From Xanthostigma xanthostigma (taxonomy: Eukaryota; Arthropoda; Insecta; Raphidioptera; Raphidiidae), in NCBI GenBank assembly GCA_963575645.1, contig OY754469.1:11054001-11118000 (forward strand): a DNA stretch of 64,000 nt, written 5' to 3'. A model generated the notes under the pieces. The model saw nothing but the letters and a program-made list of their open reading frames with translations, was not told the origin of the DNA and did not search any database. Shown piece by piece: positions 9,972 to 23,148 of the stretch (the stretch's first letter is position 1; each line of letters opens with the position of its first letter). Both the position numbers and the translations under genes were made by a program.

Positions 9972-12000
9972 ATTAACATGATTTCTTTTAATACGATAAC
10001 CGTATAGAAAACTCTGCATAGGTATGTGATTCGTTGTCAATGGCACTCGAAAGCACTTGCGTTTTTTTTTGTATACACTGCAGCAATGCATTAATACTTT
10101 CACGATGATAGAGTTTACATAATATATAATATCAGTGCAGCGTCATCTAACCATCAAGTCGTATTTAACTCTGCGTATATAGTACTTTTTCTCAAAATAC
10201 AAAAAATTAAGGTCTTTTAACAATTGGCGTTCTTGCAGCTCCAATTTCTGCAGCAGTGACTCGGAGAAATATTACAGAATTGGTCTAAAAAGGTGGGCGA
10301 GCCCTACAGAACAACCCGTTTCAATAACGGCGCTGTAAACAAAAACGCAATGCGCCACGGACCACGGCTCTATTGAAACGACAATCTTTTCAAAAACACA
10401 ACACCTCCCTGCCGGACCCTGTAACCGAAAGCCTCACCGCCAAGTACTCAAAGCACTGAGATACTAAAGCGAGTCGTTTTAAAATATGCAGAGTTCATAT
10501 CGGCACAATATAAATCTTGTTATCAGTTGCGCGTTCATTTCCCAGAGTTCAGAGCGCCTACTTAAATATGCATTGCTTCATCCTCGATCCATCATCAAAA
10601 TATTGCCTGCGAAAATCTATTTACAAAAATATATTATAAAATATAATATGTATAGCATACTTATCTAAAATTGAACGTTCTGACTCACCAACCGAACTAA
10701 TCATAATTAGGCTTTTGAAAAAAAATTAATTATCGATTTTTTTATTGTATTTTAAAACTTTATTATAAATAATATTGATAATCGATGTGAAAAACTTTCA
10801 AAAAACTTTTTTTAAATTAATTATAAGCAATTTAAAATTGATAAAATATTTAAAAAAATCACGTGACTGCAAACGCACTAAAATTGTTTTTGACAGTTGT
10901 GACGTCATAATGGTAAAATGTATATACGCAGTATACTATCAATGGCTTCTACATGTGTATTGACTAAAACATTATGACGTCACATTATGTTCGGGAAATG
11001 TCGGCGCGTTCTCGGAACTGGGTACAAAAATTTATTTTGAATTTGATATAACTTTTGAATTATAACGAAAATAAAAAAAAGAAAAATAGTTTTATTATAA
11101 AACTTACATACGATCTTTCCATTTATGACAAAAAAAATTCATTCAAAAGCCCAATTAGCACTCCGGCAGCGCGTCACTTTCAAAGGCTGTACAGGCGCAA
11201 GAAACGCGAGATTGAGTGTCGATTATTAAAAAAAAAAACAAATCAGTCAAGTGCAAGCCGAACTCGCGTTTATGAGTTACAGGCCTAAACAGGAAACAGG
11301 CGTTCGGATAGTTCCGGATGCCAAGAGTTATGGTTTTCCGTTGGAAACGTATATCTTTCCCTGGAGCGCACTTTTTGCGCAGGACGCACAACGGAGTATG
11401 ATCGTTTTAGAGTTCCGTTTTGAGTGTTTTGGTATTATGAGGCACCTGAAAAATAGACGATAATCCCCATAAACGAAAGAAAACTTGCGTATCTTGTGGC
11501 TTAAAAACAACAAACGATAAAAGACTTTTTATATAGATTCCAAAGGTGGAAAGCTTACAGGAGACAAGCGCACAATATTCGATATATATAAAATAAAATG
11601 TACTTCCTTGCATGCTATATACTCGAAGCTATTATTAATTCTGACGATTTCTTGCCATAACCATTGCTCTCAAAAGGTAATTGCATTTTTAGATTATATA
11701 TTCAACTTTGTAGGATTTCATATAAAAGATGTGAAAAGCTTCTCTCTTACTATATATATCTCAAATTATGTTATTATTGATATTACAAACTTCTTATATC
11801 CCTTTTTATGAAAATATTTATGTTGAATAAAAAATACAGTCGCGATAATATTGCGAATTTAAACTATCCAACTCACGAATGAAATAAAAAGTTTAGTTTC
11901 CTACCAAACGAACAACATATTTAGAAGGCATCATCTTCTTTGACATTTATGTCCCAAAATAACTTTTCCATTTTTGTCAAATTAAAAACTAATATTTTTT
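9972..12000. other. Intergenic, no recognised gene
   Basis: Only short AT-driven open frames occur. None contains a motif I recognise. Confidence 0.5.
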
Positions 12001-12642
12001 TGACGTGATAACGTCTTATAAATTGATGAGTCACCAATCTTATAAATTGATAAAACACCGGCTGCATGCACGAAAAAGTGTAACGTTCCTAACGTTCGTA
12101 TCGCGTAACGTTCCGCCTGACCCTGTGCGTGCTTTTTGCTAATTTCTCGCTCAATTTAAATCAGATCGGTTTGAAACCAGTCTTAAACGAAAGAGGAGAA
12201 CATTTTACATAGATTTCGTATAACAGAATTTGCCTAAACAGTTTTTTTATACAAATTTATATAGAAAAATAGCTGTATAAATGCAATGTTGTCTAATGCA
12301 TGGCGCGACGCGGTCGGTCGTCTTTGTTTGCCGTACATGGAAATTAGAAAATAACGTATGTCTTGTCTTAACATGAAAACGGCTGCATTTCTAATGTTTA
12401 ATTCAATTTTTTGACATTAGTATTTTGTGAAATGCAACGCCTTCTAAGTTAAGTATTGGAATAACTAATTATTATTAGAACATAATACTTTGACAGTTGC
12501 AAACGTCACTTTTGACATTTCTTATCATTCCGACACCAAGGATAAGCGAATTGAAACCAAATTTTGGGAGGTTTAGGTTATGTATTACGAAATACGTTAT
12601 CACGTAAAACTATCGTCCGTAAACCGACTTTACAGACAACCA
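12001..12642 (-). mobile_element. GTGATAACGTC repeat family, copy A
   Basis: One end reads TGACGTGATAACGTCTTATA and the other ends ACTTTACAGACAACCAG; both ends recur at 41015-41428, 53103-53850 and 63240-63485. Both termini carry an ACGTGATAACGT palindrome-like block. The interior is diverged and rearranged compared with copy B. No transposase is present. Orientation is given relative to copies C and D (+). Confidence 0.8.
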
Positions 12643-13807
12643 GTTTTTTTTGTTTTAAAAATTGAACAACATCCTGGTAGAAAATGCAGGGAGGGATGAT
12701 GGCAATGTAAGAACCGTATATTATTTAGGAAAGCTTGCCCGAGTTTTGTCAGACCGTTTATTTGTTTGCTATAATGCTTTTGTTTTGTTTATTTAAGGTA
12801 TCTGATATTATTTTCTAAATAAACAAATATTACGCATACCTCATTATTCATTACCAGCTCTATAAATGAATAGACCATCGACAACGTCAAACAACTTAAT
12901 GTAAACAAAACTACTTGAAATAATTACTGCTTTGCATGATGAGATTTTAGTACTTGCTTGTATCTCTACACAAACATAATTTATTATAGATATATGTTTG
13001 TAAAGGTTTATAAATACAAAACGAAATTACAAACAACCCAGAAATGACAAAATACGATGTATTATTTGTAAATAATTTACGTGTAACTACAGCTGTGGAA
13101 AAGGTTCCATAACTTTTTGCTCAAAAATTGTAGGCTCAAATTCGTTCATTTTCCGACGTGCAATTATTAAATAATTTTTATAATTTCAAGTTGAGCTATC
13201 ATTAAATTTTATCTCAGACGAGCTATCTCTTTTTATGCATGATCCTTTCATCCAAAAACAATTATTCTTCTTCTTTTTCGTAATTTTCATCAAACCTATA
13301 TAAAAAAATATATATCAGCCGATGTTTATGATTTTTCCATTCATTCACATTGCAAAATGCCAATTTGAATTTATATTTCAACTGATCACACTGTATATAA
13401 CAGGTATTCGATAATTTTTAATTCGATACATTTTCAATTCATATTTTGCATGTTTCGCAACAAATTTAAAAATCATAATTACCAACCCAACAAAAATATT
13501 CGATGAAATTTAACGCCCTAATAAAAACGATACACAGAATAGAAAAATGCTTTTGTTCCTTTTTTCAGCATTTCTGTATAAATTACTTCATAAATGGAAA
13601 TTTTTCAAATTACTATTATATATTATTAATGTAAAAGAATTTTTATATATACAAAATATTTCATTCTAATATAATAATGTAACATTTTATACAGAATTTA
13701 AATTAAATTGCAAATATTCATGAAAACTCTTTAGTCATTTTTCATTTTTCAGTCACTATTTATTGTGGCTGATGCATTTTTACAATGCAGAAAATGTCAT
13801 ACTCATA
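12643..13807. other. AT-rich intergenic sequence
   Basis: No coding or repeat structure could be supported. Confidence 0.5.
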
Positions 13808-14405
13808 TAGGGTAGCACGGGAGAACGGCGTTCACTTAAGGAAAACATGGTGTATTTTTTAAATTATTTATTATAAATCAAAATTAAGAAGAGTAACAAA
13901 GTCTTTAATTATCGAGTAATCAACAATTTAACAACAAAAACATATATCTTTCACCTACTAGTAGTAAGAAAACATTATTAAAAAAACATGTTTGAGCGGC
14001 ATTGCCCCTGACTTTGGGTAATGCCGCTCAGGGTCTCATAAAGAAGTGTACCCAATCCAATCCGGCTGTTTTGCTGCTTTCATCAAAATTGTTTTTGATA
14101 TTGTTGCGCTCAGTAAATTTATAAACAAGTTTACGCAAATCTGCAACACTGAGTCTATAGTATAGCGAGCCCGGCAACTTAACTTGTTCAGCACCTAATT
14201 AAAAATTAGATCAGCACGGCCGCAAACAAAGAAGCGCTTTTCACGGTCGCATGACGCGAGCTGGCTGTCCGTTTGCATCGCTGTCTATTAGAGGCCCCCT
14301 CCCCTCGCGCTTCACGCGACGTGACGTGTTGCTACGTTCCTTTTTCACAGAGTTACAGAGGTGAGCGCCATTACCCAGTGAACGCCATTCCCCCTCCCTC
14401 CCCTA
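13808..14405 (+). mobile_element. TAGGG-ended MITE, copy 1 (3 bp target duplication)
   Basis: Imperfect terminal inverted repeats of about 28 bases (TAGGGTAG...GGCGTTCAC and its reverse complement) bound a 598 bp element that recurs at 35088-35668. It is flanked by ATA at 13805-13807 and 14406-14408. An internal block TTGAGCGGCATTGCC is partly inverted in TGCCGCTCA. No transposase. A 3 bp duplication fits PIF/Harbinger, Zator or CMC elements; the superfamily is not resolved. Confidence 0.8.
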
Positions 14406-14523
14406 ATATAGTTAATATAACATACAATGACGTAACGAATGGATATCTTAAACTATATTATATATTATGCAAGATCTCGCATCAATATAGAATATTTGTA
14501 AAAAAAATCGCAACAACAATACT

Positions 14524-14590
14524 GGTGTTGACCGGCATCGAACCAGCGACCTTCAGGGTACGAGGCAAGCGCTATATCCATTCAGCTGTT
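14524..14590 (-). repeat. tRNA-derived sequence (SINE head or tRNA pseudogene)
   Basis: Read on the minus strand it contains GGTTCGATGCC, a good pol III B box, about 35 bases after an A-box-like TATAGCGCTTGCC and an anticodon-arm-like middle. Acceptor pairing is poor, so it is not a functional tRNA. Confidence 0.5.
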
Positions 14591-15610
14591 GTATCAGTTT
14601 TTATGGTAATGTTGCATAATAATATGATACTATGACAAATCGTGAAATTTCTGGTTTTGGTCCTTTTGGCTAAACGTTTTTGAATAAAATGCGTTGTGTA
14701 ACAAATCCATGAACAAAATCCATCAGCTGTTGTTTGTGCTCTTTCTCTTTCTTACTCAATCTATCTCTATCATATTCATGTCGGTTTTATCGGTTCACGA
14801 ATTTACTTTTAAACCATTATAGACATCGCACTTCAAAACCGTAGATATGCGTCAATTTCAAGCAAACAGAGGTATAGACTAGGAGAGTGTTTTTATTTTC
14901 AAGAAGCGATTGAATATATAAGCATAACGAGGTACTCACAGCCGTGACGTAGTTTTCTACGAGAGTAATTAAAATTATTAAAGTGCGGCGCAACTTTTAT
15001 TAGAAAAAAGCAGAGACATGGCACAGCAGTATAGTGTGGCGTCGAGGCATCAAACAGCATTTTATGTGTGTGTGAATATATCTCGTTTGTTTTAATCACA
15101 CATTCTCACCGGAACATAATATATACAGAGTGTACCGAATCAATGACGATTAATTTTCTATACAAGGCGGATATTATATAGACTTGGGCTTGGTGAGACC
15201 GTGACCAGCCAAATGGTTGACAGACACTTACTTAAAAATTAAACCAGAAGTTCTCATTATAATGCGTACTTATTATTTAAGTTTAAAATATATGAAAATT
15301 TAACCTTTAAAGTGTTATTTATTTTTCAAAAAGACGAATACATATGTGTATTCACTATACATACAAAATATTTTAGCTTATTGACAAATTACTAAATTCT
15401 CTAGCTGTGTAGTGCTAGTGAAAGATATTAATATTTATGATTAAATTGTAAGAAATTACTTATTTGATTAGAAGTTTCACTTAAAAAATTGTATACCTAA
15501 TAACAGTAATAATAGAAATAAAGATATATTTTTTTTATATTTGCAATTATTGCCCGGAAAAAGTTGATTTAGTTTTATTTTAAATCTTTGATTAACGTCT
15601 GAATAGAACT
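14591..15610. other. Intergenic, no recognised gene
   Basis: AT-rich, with only short chance open frames. Confidence 0.5.
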
Positions 15611-15807
15611 CTTCAAATAATAAAATTGTCGACCAATTTTTTTTTCAGACCATATATTTACAAAAATTATATAAAAATATAAATCTAAGTAACGAAGGAT
15701 GACGTTTCGATCCGGCTTTGGATCTTCAAAATGTTAGAATGAATCAAAAAAATTAATTTTTCATTAATTTTTTTGATTCATTCTAACATTATCATTCGTG
15801 CATTCTA

Positions 15808-16660
15808 AAGGGTTTTCCAATAAGAGGTGTTATTTTGATATTCAAAGGAAATTGCCATTTTTTGGAATAAATGATCGGATGTTTATTTCATTATAAAGAG
15901 GAAGGTATGCCGTTAATAATGGAAAATAACATAAGCCAAATGACCACCACGACTACGCCTACAGGACCATATCCTTTTCATGAAATTTTCCATAACCAAA
16001 TCGCAAAGTGGCTGCCCTATGTCCTTGATAGCCTCACGAATTCCATCTTTGACGTCTTGAATCGACGCTGGACTGTTGGCGTAGACCTTCTCTTTCACGT
16101 GGCCCCAAAGGAAGAAGTCGCAAGGTGTTAAATCACAAGATCTCGGTGGCCAATTGTGATCACCTCTTCGAGAGATAACACGGTCCGGAAACTTTTCCCG
16201 TAAAAGATCAATGGTTTCGTTGCTTGTGTGGCACGTAGCGCCATCTTGTTGAAAGTAAACGTTGTCCAGATCAATACCATCCAATTCCGGCCATAAAAAA
16301 TCATTAATCATCTCTCGATAGCGCAATCCATTCACCTGGGATTTCTTCAACACTTTCGGCCTTCACATCACTAACTTGTCCCAACAGCTCGAATTTTTCA
16401 ACCAATTTCTGTATTGCGGTCCGACAAGGTGCTTCACGACGAGCCAAAAATGTTCGAGTTTTACGAATCGTCTCTGCCAAATTTTCACCATTTTTATAGT
16501 GACTTTTAATAATTTCAGTGCGTTGTTGAAGCGTGTATCGTTCCATTTTTATTAATGGCGTAGTTTCTACTTGTCAAATGTCAAAAAATGACAATTCCAA
16601 AAGTGACATCTACCGAAATAGCGGGCTATTCAAAATAACACCTCTTATTGGAAAACCCTT
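15808..16660 (-). mobile_element. Internally deleted mariner-like element
   Basis: Terminal inverted repeats begin AAGGGTTTTCCAATAAGAGG and extend through GTGTTATTTTGA at both ends. TA target dinucleotides flank it at 15806-15807 and 16661-16662. The length of 853 bp is short of the roughly 1.3 kb usual for a full mariner, matching the deleted transposase inside. Confidence 0.93.
15913..16546 (-). pseudogene. Mariner transposase remnant with central deletion and frame change
   Basis: The N-terminal part (16546 down to about 16340) begins MERYTLQQRTEII and carries the helix-turn-helix DNA-binding region. The C-terminal part (frame 16353-15913) carries VYFQQDGATCHTS with the second catalytic Asp and LTPCDFFLWG with a candidate third one. 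The two are in different frames, and the region between them, including the first catalytic Asp, is missing. From the Asp in QQD there are 36 residues to the Asp in SCD and 41 to the one in PCD; the latter fits the DD41D mariner group, but I cannot confirm that without alignment. It cannot encode an active transposase. Confidence 0.9.
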
Positions 16661-16830
16661 TATTAGATAATAAATAACTTAATACTAATTAATTTTTATA
16701 TTTTTTAGACTATTCTGAAGAAGATCCAAAGCCGGATCCTTCGTTACTTAGATTTATATTTTTATATAATTTTTGTAAATATATGGTCTGAAAAAAAAAT
16801 TGGTCGACAATTTTATTATTTGAATTCGTT

Positions 16831-17710
16831 TTATTTTGTCATTATTTTTAACAGCTCTTTACATTTTTACTAACACTTCTGAAATAATCTTAAAAGAAAC
16901 TAGAAAATTTTTATTTTTTATAGGTCCTGCAGATTGTGAGTCTGTATTTTAGGTATAATTTATTTTATTTGTGTCAAAATAGGTACGGTTGCGCTCGTCT
17001 AACGAATTTAACGAATTTAAAAACTCATATTTTCTTATCTATTCAAAATTCAAATATACAACAAAATGATTTTTCGATAAAATTTAGGAATTGAAAAAGT
17101 TCTCATTACAACCAGGACGCATTGTAGATACTGTATAATTTATACAATAAAACAGATGGTAGCATTATTATTATTGCATCATTTCCCCGCTACTAATCAT
17201 TATAAAATTTAATTAATTGAAACGTAAATTTGAGTTATTGAGTTAACAAAAATTTTCAGTGGAATGCTGTTTTAATAATAAAAGTTAATTAAAACACATT
17301 AGCTAATAAAACTATAGTTTCACATTTAAGTTTTTGTGTTATAGAACACCAAGAATACTAAAAGCACTAAACTATAAATAATAATATATTAGTTTGAAGA
17401 CAAGCGTTTATTGAAATGTACTATAAAAAGGAATCAACTATGTTCATAATTATTCTTCGTTTTAGTACATTTTAAAAAAAGTTTGAATTTAATAGGTTTT
17501 TTACTTATAAATTTTTGTGATGGAGTAAAAAACTATCCACCATTTATTTATTTATTTATTTATCCACTCAACAGACCTAAGGTCCACTTACAGAGTGTTA
17601 TAACATAATCGCATACACATATGAAGAAAAAAAATACAATTCAGATAGAATAAAACTTATTCATAAACTGCTGTAATGAGTCAGCAAAGAAATCCATGGT
17701 TGGATTATTT
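16831..17710. other. AT-rich intergenic sequence with a TTTA microsatellite
   Basis: A short (TTTA)n run starts near 17542. Nothing else is recognisable. Confidence 0.5.
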
Positions 17711-18682
17711 GCCATTATTGCGTTGGTGATTACAGACATAATAGTACAATCAATCTGGCGAAAAAAAAAATCATTTCGTATCAAAACCACACAAAAAGGT
17801 GAAACTTGGTGAGTCGTTAGAGAATGATGAAAAAAAGGTTACCTGGCAATGGCCACCTGGTACCTGTTCAAATAGTCAAAAAAAAACTAAAAAATATTTT
17901 GAAATGCATTTTTCTCGAAAACTATGCATTTTACAGAAAAATTTATTGAACAAAAAATGTAGAGGGCATCGTTATCTACAGTTAATGTCATTGGTGCTAT
18001 GTTGTACAACAAAAAATGTGCGCAGTAGGTGGCGCTAAAGTGCCAAAAAAAGTGTTTTTCCACTTTTTTGCCCTGAAATTTTCATTTTTCAGTTACGATT
18101 CAAATGGAAAAATTGTTCCTTTTTATTTTATAAACAACTTTTATTTCAACATTTTTTTCATACAACTTACTTTTCATACAACTTATTTTCACTTCAACAA
18201 GCTGCAGCTCTGAAACGGTAAGTTGTATGAAAAAAATGTTGAAATAAAAGTTGTTTATAAAATAATATGGAACAATTTTTCCATTTGAATCGTAACTGAA
18301 AAATGAAAATTTCAGGGCAAAAAATTGGAAAAACACTTTTTTGGCACCTAAGCGCCACCTACTGCGCACATTTTTTGTTGTACAACATAGCACCAATGAC
18401 ATTAATTGTAGATAACGATGCCCTCTACATTTTTTGTTCAATAAATTTTTCTGTAAAATAGATAGTTTTCGAGAAAAATGCATTTCAAAATATTTTTTAG
18501 TTTTTTTTGACTATTTGAACAGGTATTTGAACAGGTACCAGGTGGCCATTGCCAGGTAACCTTTTTTTTCATCATTCTCTAACGACTCACCAAGTTTCAC
18601 CTTTTTGGGTGGTTTTGTTGAGGTTTTTGCCAGATTGACTGTACTAATACTGTGTAATCAACAATCAACTGCAATTAATGAC
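17711..18682. mobile_element. Long fold-back element, about 0.97 kb
   Basis: Arms of about 440 bases face each other around a short loop near 18195. Shared blocks include AGGTGAAACTTGG, GGTTACCTGGCAATGGCCA and GCGCAGTAGGTGGCG. The open frames 17799-18038 (+) and 18100-18483 (-) have nearly the same protein because they are the two arms read outward to inward, so they are not independent genes. The outer ends are diffuse and no certain target duplication is seen. Confidence 0.85.
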
Positions 18683-18977
18683 ATTTGTCAGTAGGGTTTG
18701 TCTAGTTTACCGCGTGGTTATTATTTCTTTCAGAAAAACAAAAAAAAAAAAAAACAACACGGAACTGTCTTTCAACTCGATATTACACAGCCTACTGCAA
18801 TATATTTTATATACTTTTCGAGCAGACATCCTGCGGCGAGGGAGCGTTATCATAGCGGTCATCCGTACATAATATAATTAATTTAAGAGACACAGTTTAG
18901 TTCATTTATCACCGGAGTACGTCCATCACGATGATAACGTCAGCAGAATGACTCGCTACCGTCGCGCCGCTCTATAC

Positions 18978-19392
18978 CAGGGCTGGGTAAATCAGTTCTG
19001 AACCGGTTCAAATATCCGACTCCGGCAAAAGGTCCGTAAGAACCGACTGCTTTTTTTTTCGACTCAACGGATCAGTTAAGTCAGTGAAACATTTAACACA
19101 CATGAGTCATGACACATGTGTTTTAGTCAGAACAGTTTTGATTCTGTTCTGAAGTACCATTTCTGGCTTTTGTTGCATCTCTCCCTCTCTTTGTGTAGTA
19201 GACATCACTTTGCATTGTAATGTGTCTCTGTTCAGACTGTAGAAAATGTGCATCTTGAATTAAAATTATGTACAAATTTTTAATTTAAGTAAATTTACAA
19301 ATTCAGAACTCATATATGTTCAGAGAGTCGGAGCCTGTACGGGATCTAGATGTAAAGATGCAAATCACTAAAAAAAGATTCGGTTTTCCCAT
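18978..19392. mobile_element. Probable hAT-type MITE
   Basis: The 8 bp CTCTATAC occurs at both flanks (18970-18977 and 19393-19400), the target duplication size of hAT elements. The left end is CAGGGCTGGGTAAATC and the right end ...GGTTTTCCCAT, a partial inverted match that seems to lack its last few bases. The interior carries short repeated AGTCA-type motifs. No coding capacity. Confidence 0.65.
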
Positions 19393-19400
19393 CTCTATAC

Positions 19401-20095
19401 GGTGACGGTGCACGAGGCTCGTATAATCAGGGTTGCATTCAAATGCAATAGTCCTCACAATAACTGCAACAAAACACAAGATTAAATCGGTCCAGCACGG
19501 CCAGACATATCCTGACGCGATTTGCTCTGACGGTCGTTGCTGGTTACAACTGCGCTACTTTGTTAAATTTCACGAGTACGTTCACTGGTCCGTGATGATA
19601 TTGTGTGCGCGATATGGAAAACTTATAAACAGCGTTCCAATTTGAACTAAGCTTTATGTCTCATGTCATGTTTGGGCACAATAATATTTACATAAGATAT
19701 TTCAGGGTTAAATTTAAAGATCTTGAGAACATTTAAAATCGTGACAGCATATTTGTTTCACTCGATGATTTCGTTGCCAAACCAAAATATGTCCAGACGA
19801 AGTTCAGCCGAAAAGATAGCACAAAATAAAAATAGTTGGCAAAACCAAAAGTGCACATCGCGCAAGTTTTCCACTGTATGATAAAAAAATAACAATTAAA
19901 AAATATTTTTAATAAATTTAAAAAGATTTAAAAATTTAAAGAAATAGATAATTAAAAATTGAAAAAATATTTTTTTAAGTTTGCAAAAATAAAAAAAATT
20001 AAGAATTATAGGTACATAATATAATATATAATTAATATCAAGTGGAATAAAATAAAACAAAATAAAAAAAAAAGAAAAAAATCAATTATTTTGTA
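19401..20095. other. Intergenic, no recognised gene
   Basis: The open frame 19433-19645 has no recognisable motif. A-rich runs dominate after 19880. Confidence 0.45.
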
Positions 20096-20160
20096 AGGAA
20101 TCGAACCCAGGACCTTGCCCTTGGGGATCCAACGGCATAACCATTACGCCACGGCGGCCT
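20096..20160 (-). repeat. tRNA-like sequence with A and B boxes
   Basis: On the minus strand GGCGTAATGGTTATG matches a pol III A box and GGTTCGATTCC matches a B box, with spacing like a tRNA gene. The acceptor and T stems do not pair well. A SINE head or decayed tRNA is more likely than a working tRNA gene. Confidence 0.55.
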
Positions 20161-21319
20161 ACTACGTGCAGTGGTGTTATCACGGTATAGAAGTGTAGCA
20201 CTTGTTTTATGGATTACATACACAGCAATTATTATATTGTTTTTTTAAACTATTAGCTGTCAAAAATAATAAAATAAAACTGTTTATAAAAATTAAACTG
20301 CTGAACACATTTTAGTGAATTTAAATAGGGTTCTGGTCTGATAGTAAACAAAGTGAATAAAATATAACCCAAGGCAATCCGACCAAAATTGCGATCTGTA
20401 GAGTCGTGACGTACGTACATACGTACAGACCAACCGACAACTGCTGTTTGTGATTTTCAATTACAATTTTAATAGTATTTATGAACTCGAATTGATTTAA
20501 AAATGGTTCTGTTTTATAGATTAGAATCTCCTCTTTTCAAAAAGCTTCAATTTGAATGGATTTCGTGTGAAATTAACTTAGATATAACTTCTTATATGAA
20601 CGAAAATCAGCTCTAACGCACAAAGCGATAATAAAGCACATACTGCTAGTTTAGCGGTCTGTGCAAAAGTATACATTTTTAGGGTGACTGCATCTCTGTT
20701 AAGTTAAAACATTGACTTCATTTGTATTTTGTCCGTTTCAGTTACATAAATCCATTTTTCTTTTTCGTGACATAAGGAAAATATTTTTTGTGACTGTTGC
20801 GTCTTTTACCGTGTATATACTTACAATGTTTTTCAATATTGACACCTACACAAGCTCTTTCATAAATGTACAAACGGCTTTTACATGTTTTTCTAAGTTT
20901 AACAGTTTTTTGTAATATTTCACAAAATCGTTAAAAAGATATAGCAGACTCATAGCTGTGTTCTAGTACAAAACCGGATGCTTGACACCTGACGCCGATA
21001 TTTGACAGCCTATTGCAATATTGTGTCGTGTATTGTGGCGCTACTAATTCTGTAAATCTTAAACTCTTAACCCAGATGGTACGCAGTAAGGACAAAGAGG
21101 GACTCATTCGAAGATTTGGTAAGGCACATTAAATTTGACATGGGTGTTTGTTCGACGAATTTTCGCTATTCACGTCCAAGTAAAGGAAACGGGAGAAGAA
21201 AGAAATGCGTATCGCTGAAAACACTTTGCCTAAAAATGTAAAGTCAAGAATAATAATAATAATATATATTATATTCGGCGGTTTTTCAGAAAAACTGTCC
21301 GAACGGTTTACCGGCCAGG
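20161..21319. other. Intergenic, no recognised gene
   Basis: No feature could be supported. A CAGGGTTGGGT at about 21313 resembles a hAT terminus, but no partner was found. Confidence 0.45.
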
Positions 21320-22198
21320 GTTGGGTTTTTCGAAATAAGGTACTGTAACTATTTAGAATAAATAAAGGGTAAAATTTAAACGAGTGACTGTAAATTATAA
21401 TTTTGGGTGACAAAAATAATCAATTTGAGTTACTGTATTACTAAGTGAGCGACTGACTGCGCGTGACGAGAAATCAACAGAACAGCAACTTACAAACATC
21501 CATTTGAGTTACTTAAAATACAAAATGGGAAACTTCATAATATTTGAGCGACCTAATATTTGTTTGAGTGTCAACGTTACATCCTGCATTTTTTTCAAAA
21601 TTTGGAAAATGATTTATTAATTCTAAGCGGCATTTTGTTAATAGTTAAAACTGCGTTTTCTAAAAAATATATATTTAATTGACTGTTAATTAAATATACA
21701 TTTTTTAGAAAACCGCAGTTCTATTCAAACAATTAACTATTTAATTCGCATACCTTGTTATCGTTCTCCCCGGAATTGTTTTTTTTAAAAACTCCACATT
21801 TGCCCCTTCCCGTTTCATTGCGAGACAATTCGCATACCCCTCTATCGTTCACCCCGGAATTACAATTCGCATACCCGTTTATCGTTCACCCCGGAATTAT
21901 TTTTTTTAAAACTCCACCTTTGCCCCATCGCGTTTCACTGAGAGACAATTCGCATACCCCTTTATCAAAAAAAGCGGTGCTTTCAATCTTCATGAAAATG
22001 TGAGTTTTAAGTTGTAGTCTCAAAGTGAAAAAAAATTAAAATTAAAAACAAAAGAAGATATCTGCTTCAAAAGGCATTCTAGTCACTCACTTAGTAATTT
22101 AGTCACCCAACTATTATTTTAATATCTCTAGTTATTAAAACAGTATCTCATCATCAGTCACCAATTTTTTTTTTAATTCGACCGTTTTATAATTCCCC
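21320..22198 (+). mobile_element. Dispersed repeat with internal palindrome and tandem motifs, copy 1
   Basis: The sequence recurs in reverse orientation at 62446-63222. Shared parts: AGTGAGCGACT/ACTAAGTGAGCG motifs, a hairpin at 21649-21720 bounded by AACTGCG and CGCAGTT, and a block with repeated ATTCGCATACCC and ATCGTTCACCCCGGAATT. The open frame 21755-22003 (SLRDNSHTPLS repeated) is conserved in copy 2, but it follows from the internal DNA repeats. Copy 1 has extra sequence at about 21460-21640. Superfamily unknown. Confidence 0.8.
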
Positions 22199-23001
22199 AT
22201 AAATAAAATACGTTAACTCGGACGAATCCGGGTAGAACGGTTAATTACGCTATATAAATTAATTGTTCTGGATTAATCACCACAGTTTTAACTCTACGCC
22301 AGTATATTGCAGTCATGGTCGTAAATTGAGTCATGTAATCAAAATAACTCTCTGTTGACAAAACATTTCCGATCGGCGCGGCGATCACTTTCATGCCACC
22401 AATAAATTACAGTTATATTGCACTATGTAAATCAATAATAACTTTTATGTCCCATTTGCAAATTTTATGATTGCACAGATTTTTTTCATTAATAAATGTT
22501 ATTTATTGGTCATAATTTTTTACGTGGCAATTTCAAACAATTATTATGTTTTGTTGACGAGCTACGATCGTGGGGTTCATTGTATTACTGTTGACTAGCC
22601 TGCATCCAATTCCAGTCCTAGTAGGACGCTAACCTATAACATGTTATAAAGTTAACTCTTTCGTATAAAAAAATTAGTGAGTCTTACAGCAGTCGCCAAT
22701 GACGTGTAACATTAGTACTTATGTACCCAACTACATTTCAGAAATGAAATCGTATAACGAACCATAATATATAGTTATTTAGTTTATAATTGTACCTAAA
22801 TATTATATAAAAGGACGATTGACAGCTGTGTATTCTCTCTCTCTCTAAAACGTATCTCTCTAAATGTATTTATGCCAATATCACTGTCGGAACTCAAACC
22901 CAAAACTTTCAGAATCGTGCTTTGGATTAAATAGCTATTTGCTAATTATAGCCAAATATTGTTTAACCAAAGCAATCTTCTTCTTACCGAGTAATTATTG
23001 A
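22199..23001. other. Intergenic, no recognised gene
   Basis: AT-rich, no supported feature. Confidence 0.5.
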
Positions 23002-23003
23002 TA

Positions 23004-23112
23004 CACTACTCAGGCGCGTCAAAAAAATAAGCTTTTTTTGTGAGTTCTAGGTGGCGGATCAAAAAAAAATTAGGGCTTTTTACGCATATATTAAAGTTCT
23101 CAAAAATATTTG

Positions 23113-23148
<36 letters not shown>

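Larger units (their letters stand above)
15611..16830. mobile_element. Fold-back element split by a mariner insertion
   Basis: Left arm about 15614-15728 and right arm about 16723-16825 are near-perfect reverse complements. Shared blocks include TTGTCGACCAATTTTT, GACCATATATTTAC and GATCCGGCTTTGGATCTT. A 28-base perfect hairpin stem lies at 15730-15757 and 15763-15790 just inside the left arm. The mariner at 15808-16660 sits in the middle between TA dinucleotides, so it inserted after the fold-back element. Confidence 0.85.

Noticed and set aside
9175..10490. Recurring AACTCTGC-type motif near 9180, 10010, 10170 and 10485
   Set aside because: Short and irregularly spaced, with no array period; chance or old repeat decay cannot be excluded.
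17799..18483. Two open frames with nearly the same protein on opposite strands
   Set aside because: They are the two arms of one fold-back element, so the match reflects DNA symmetry and not two genes.
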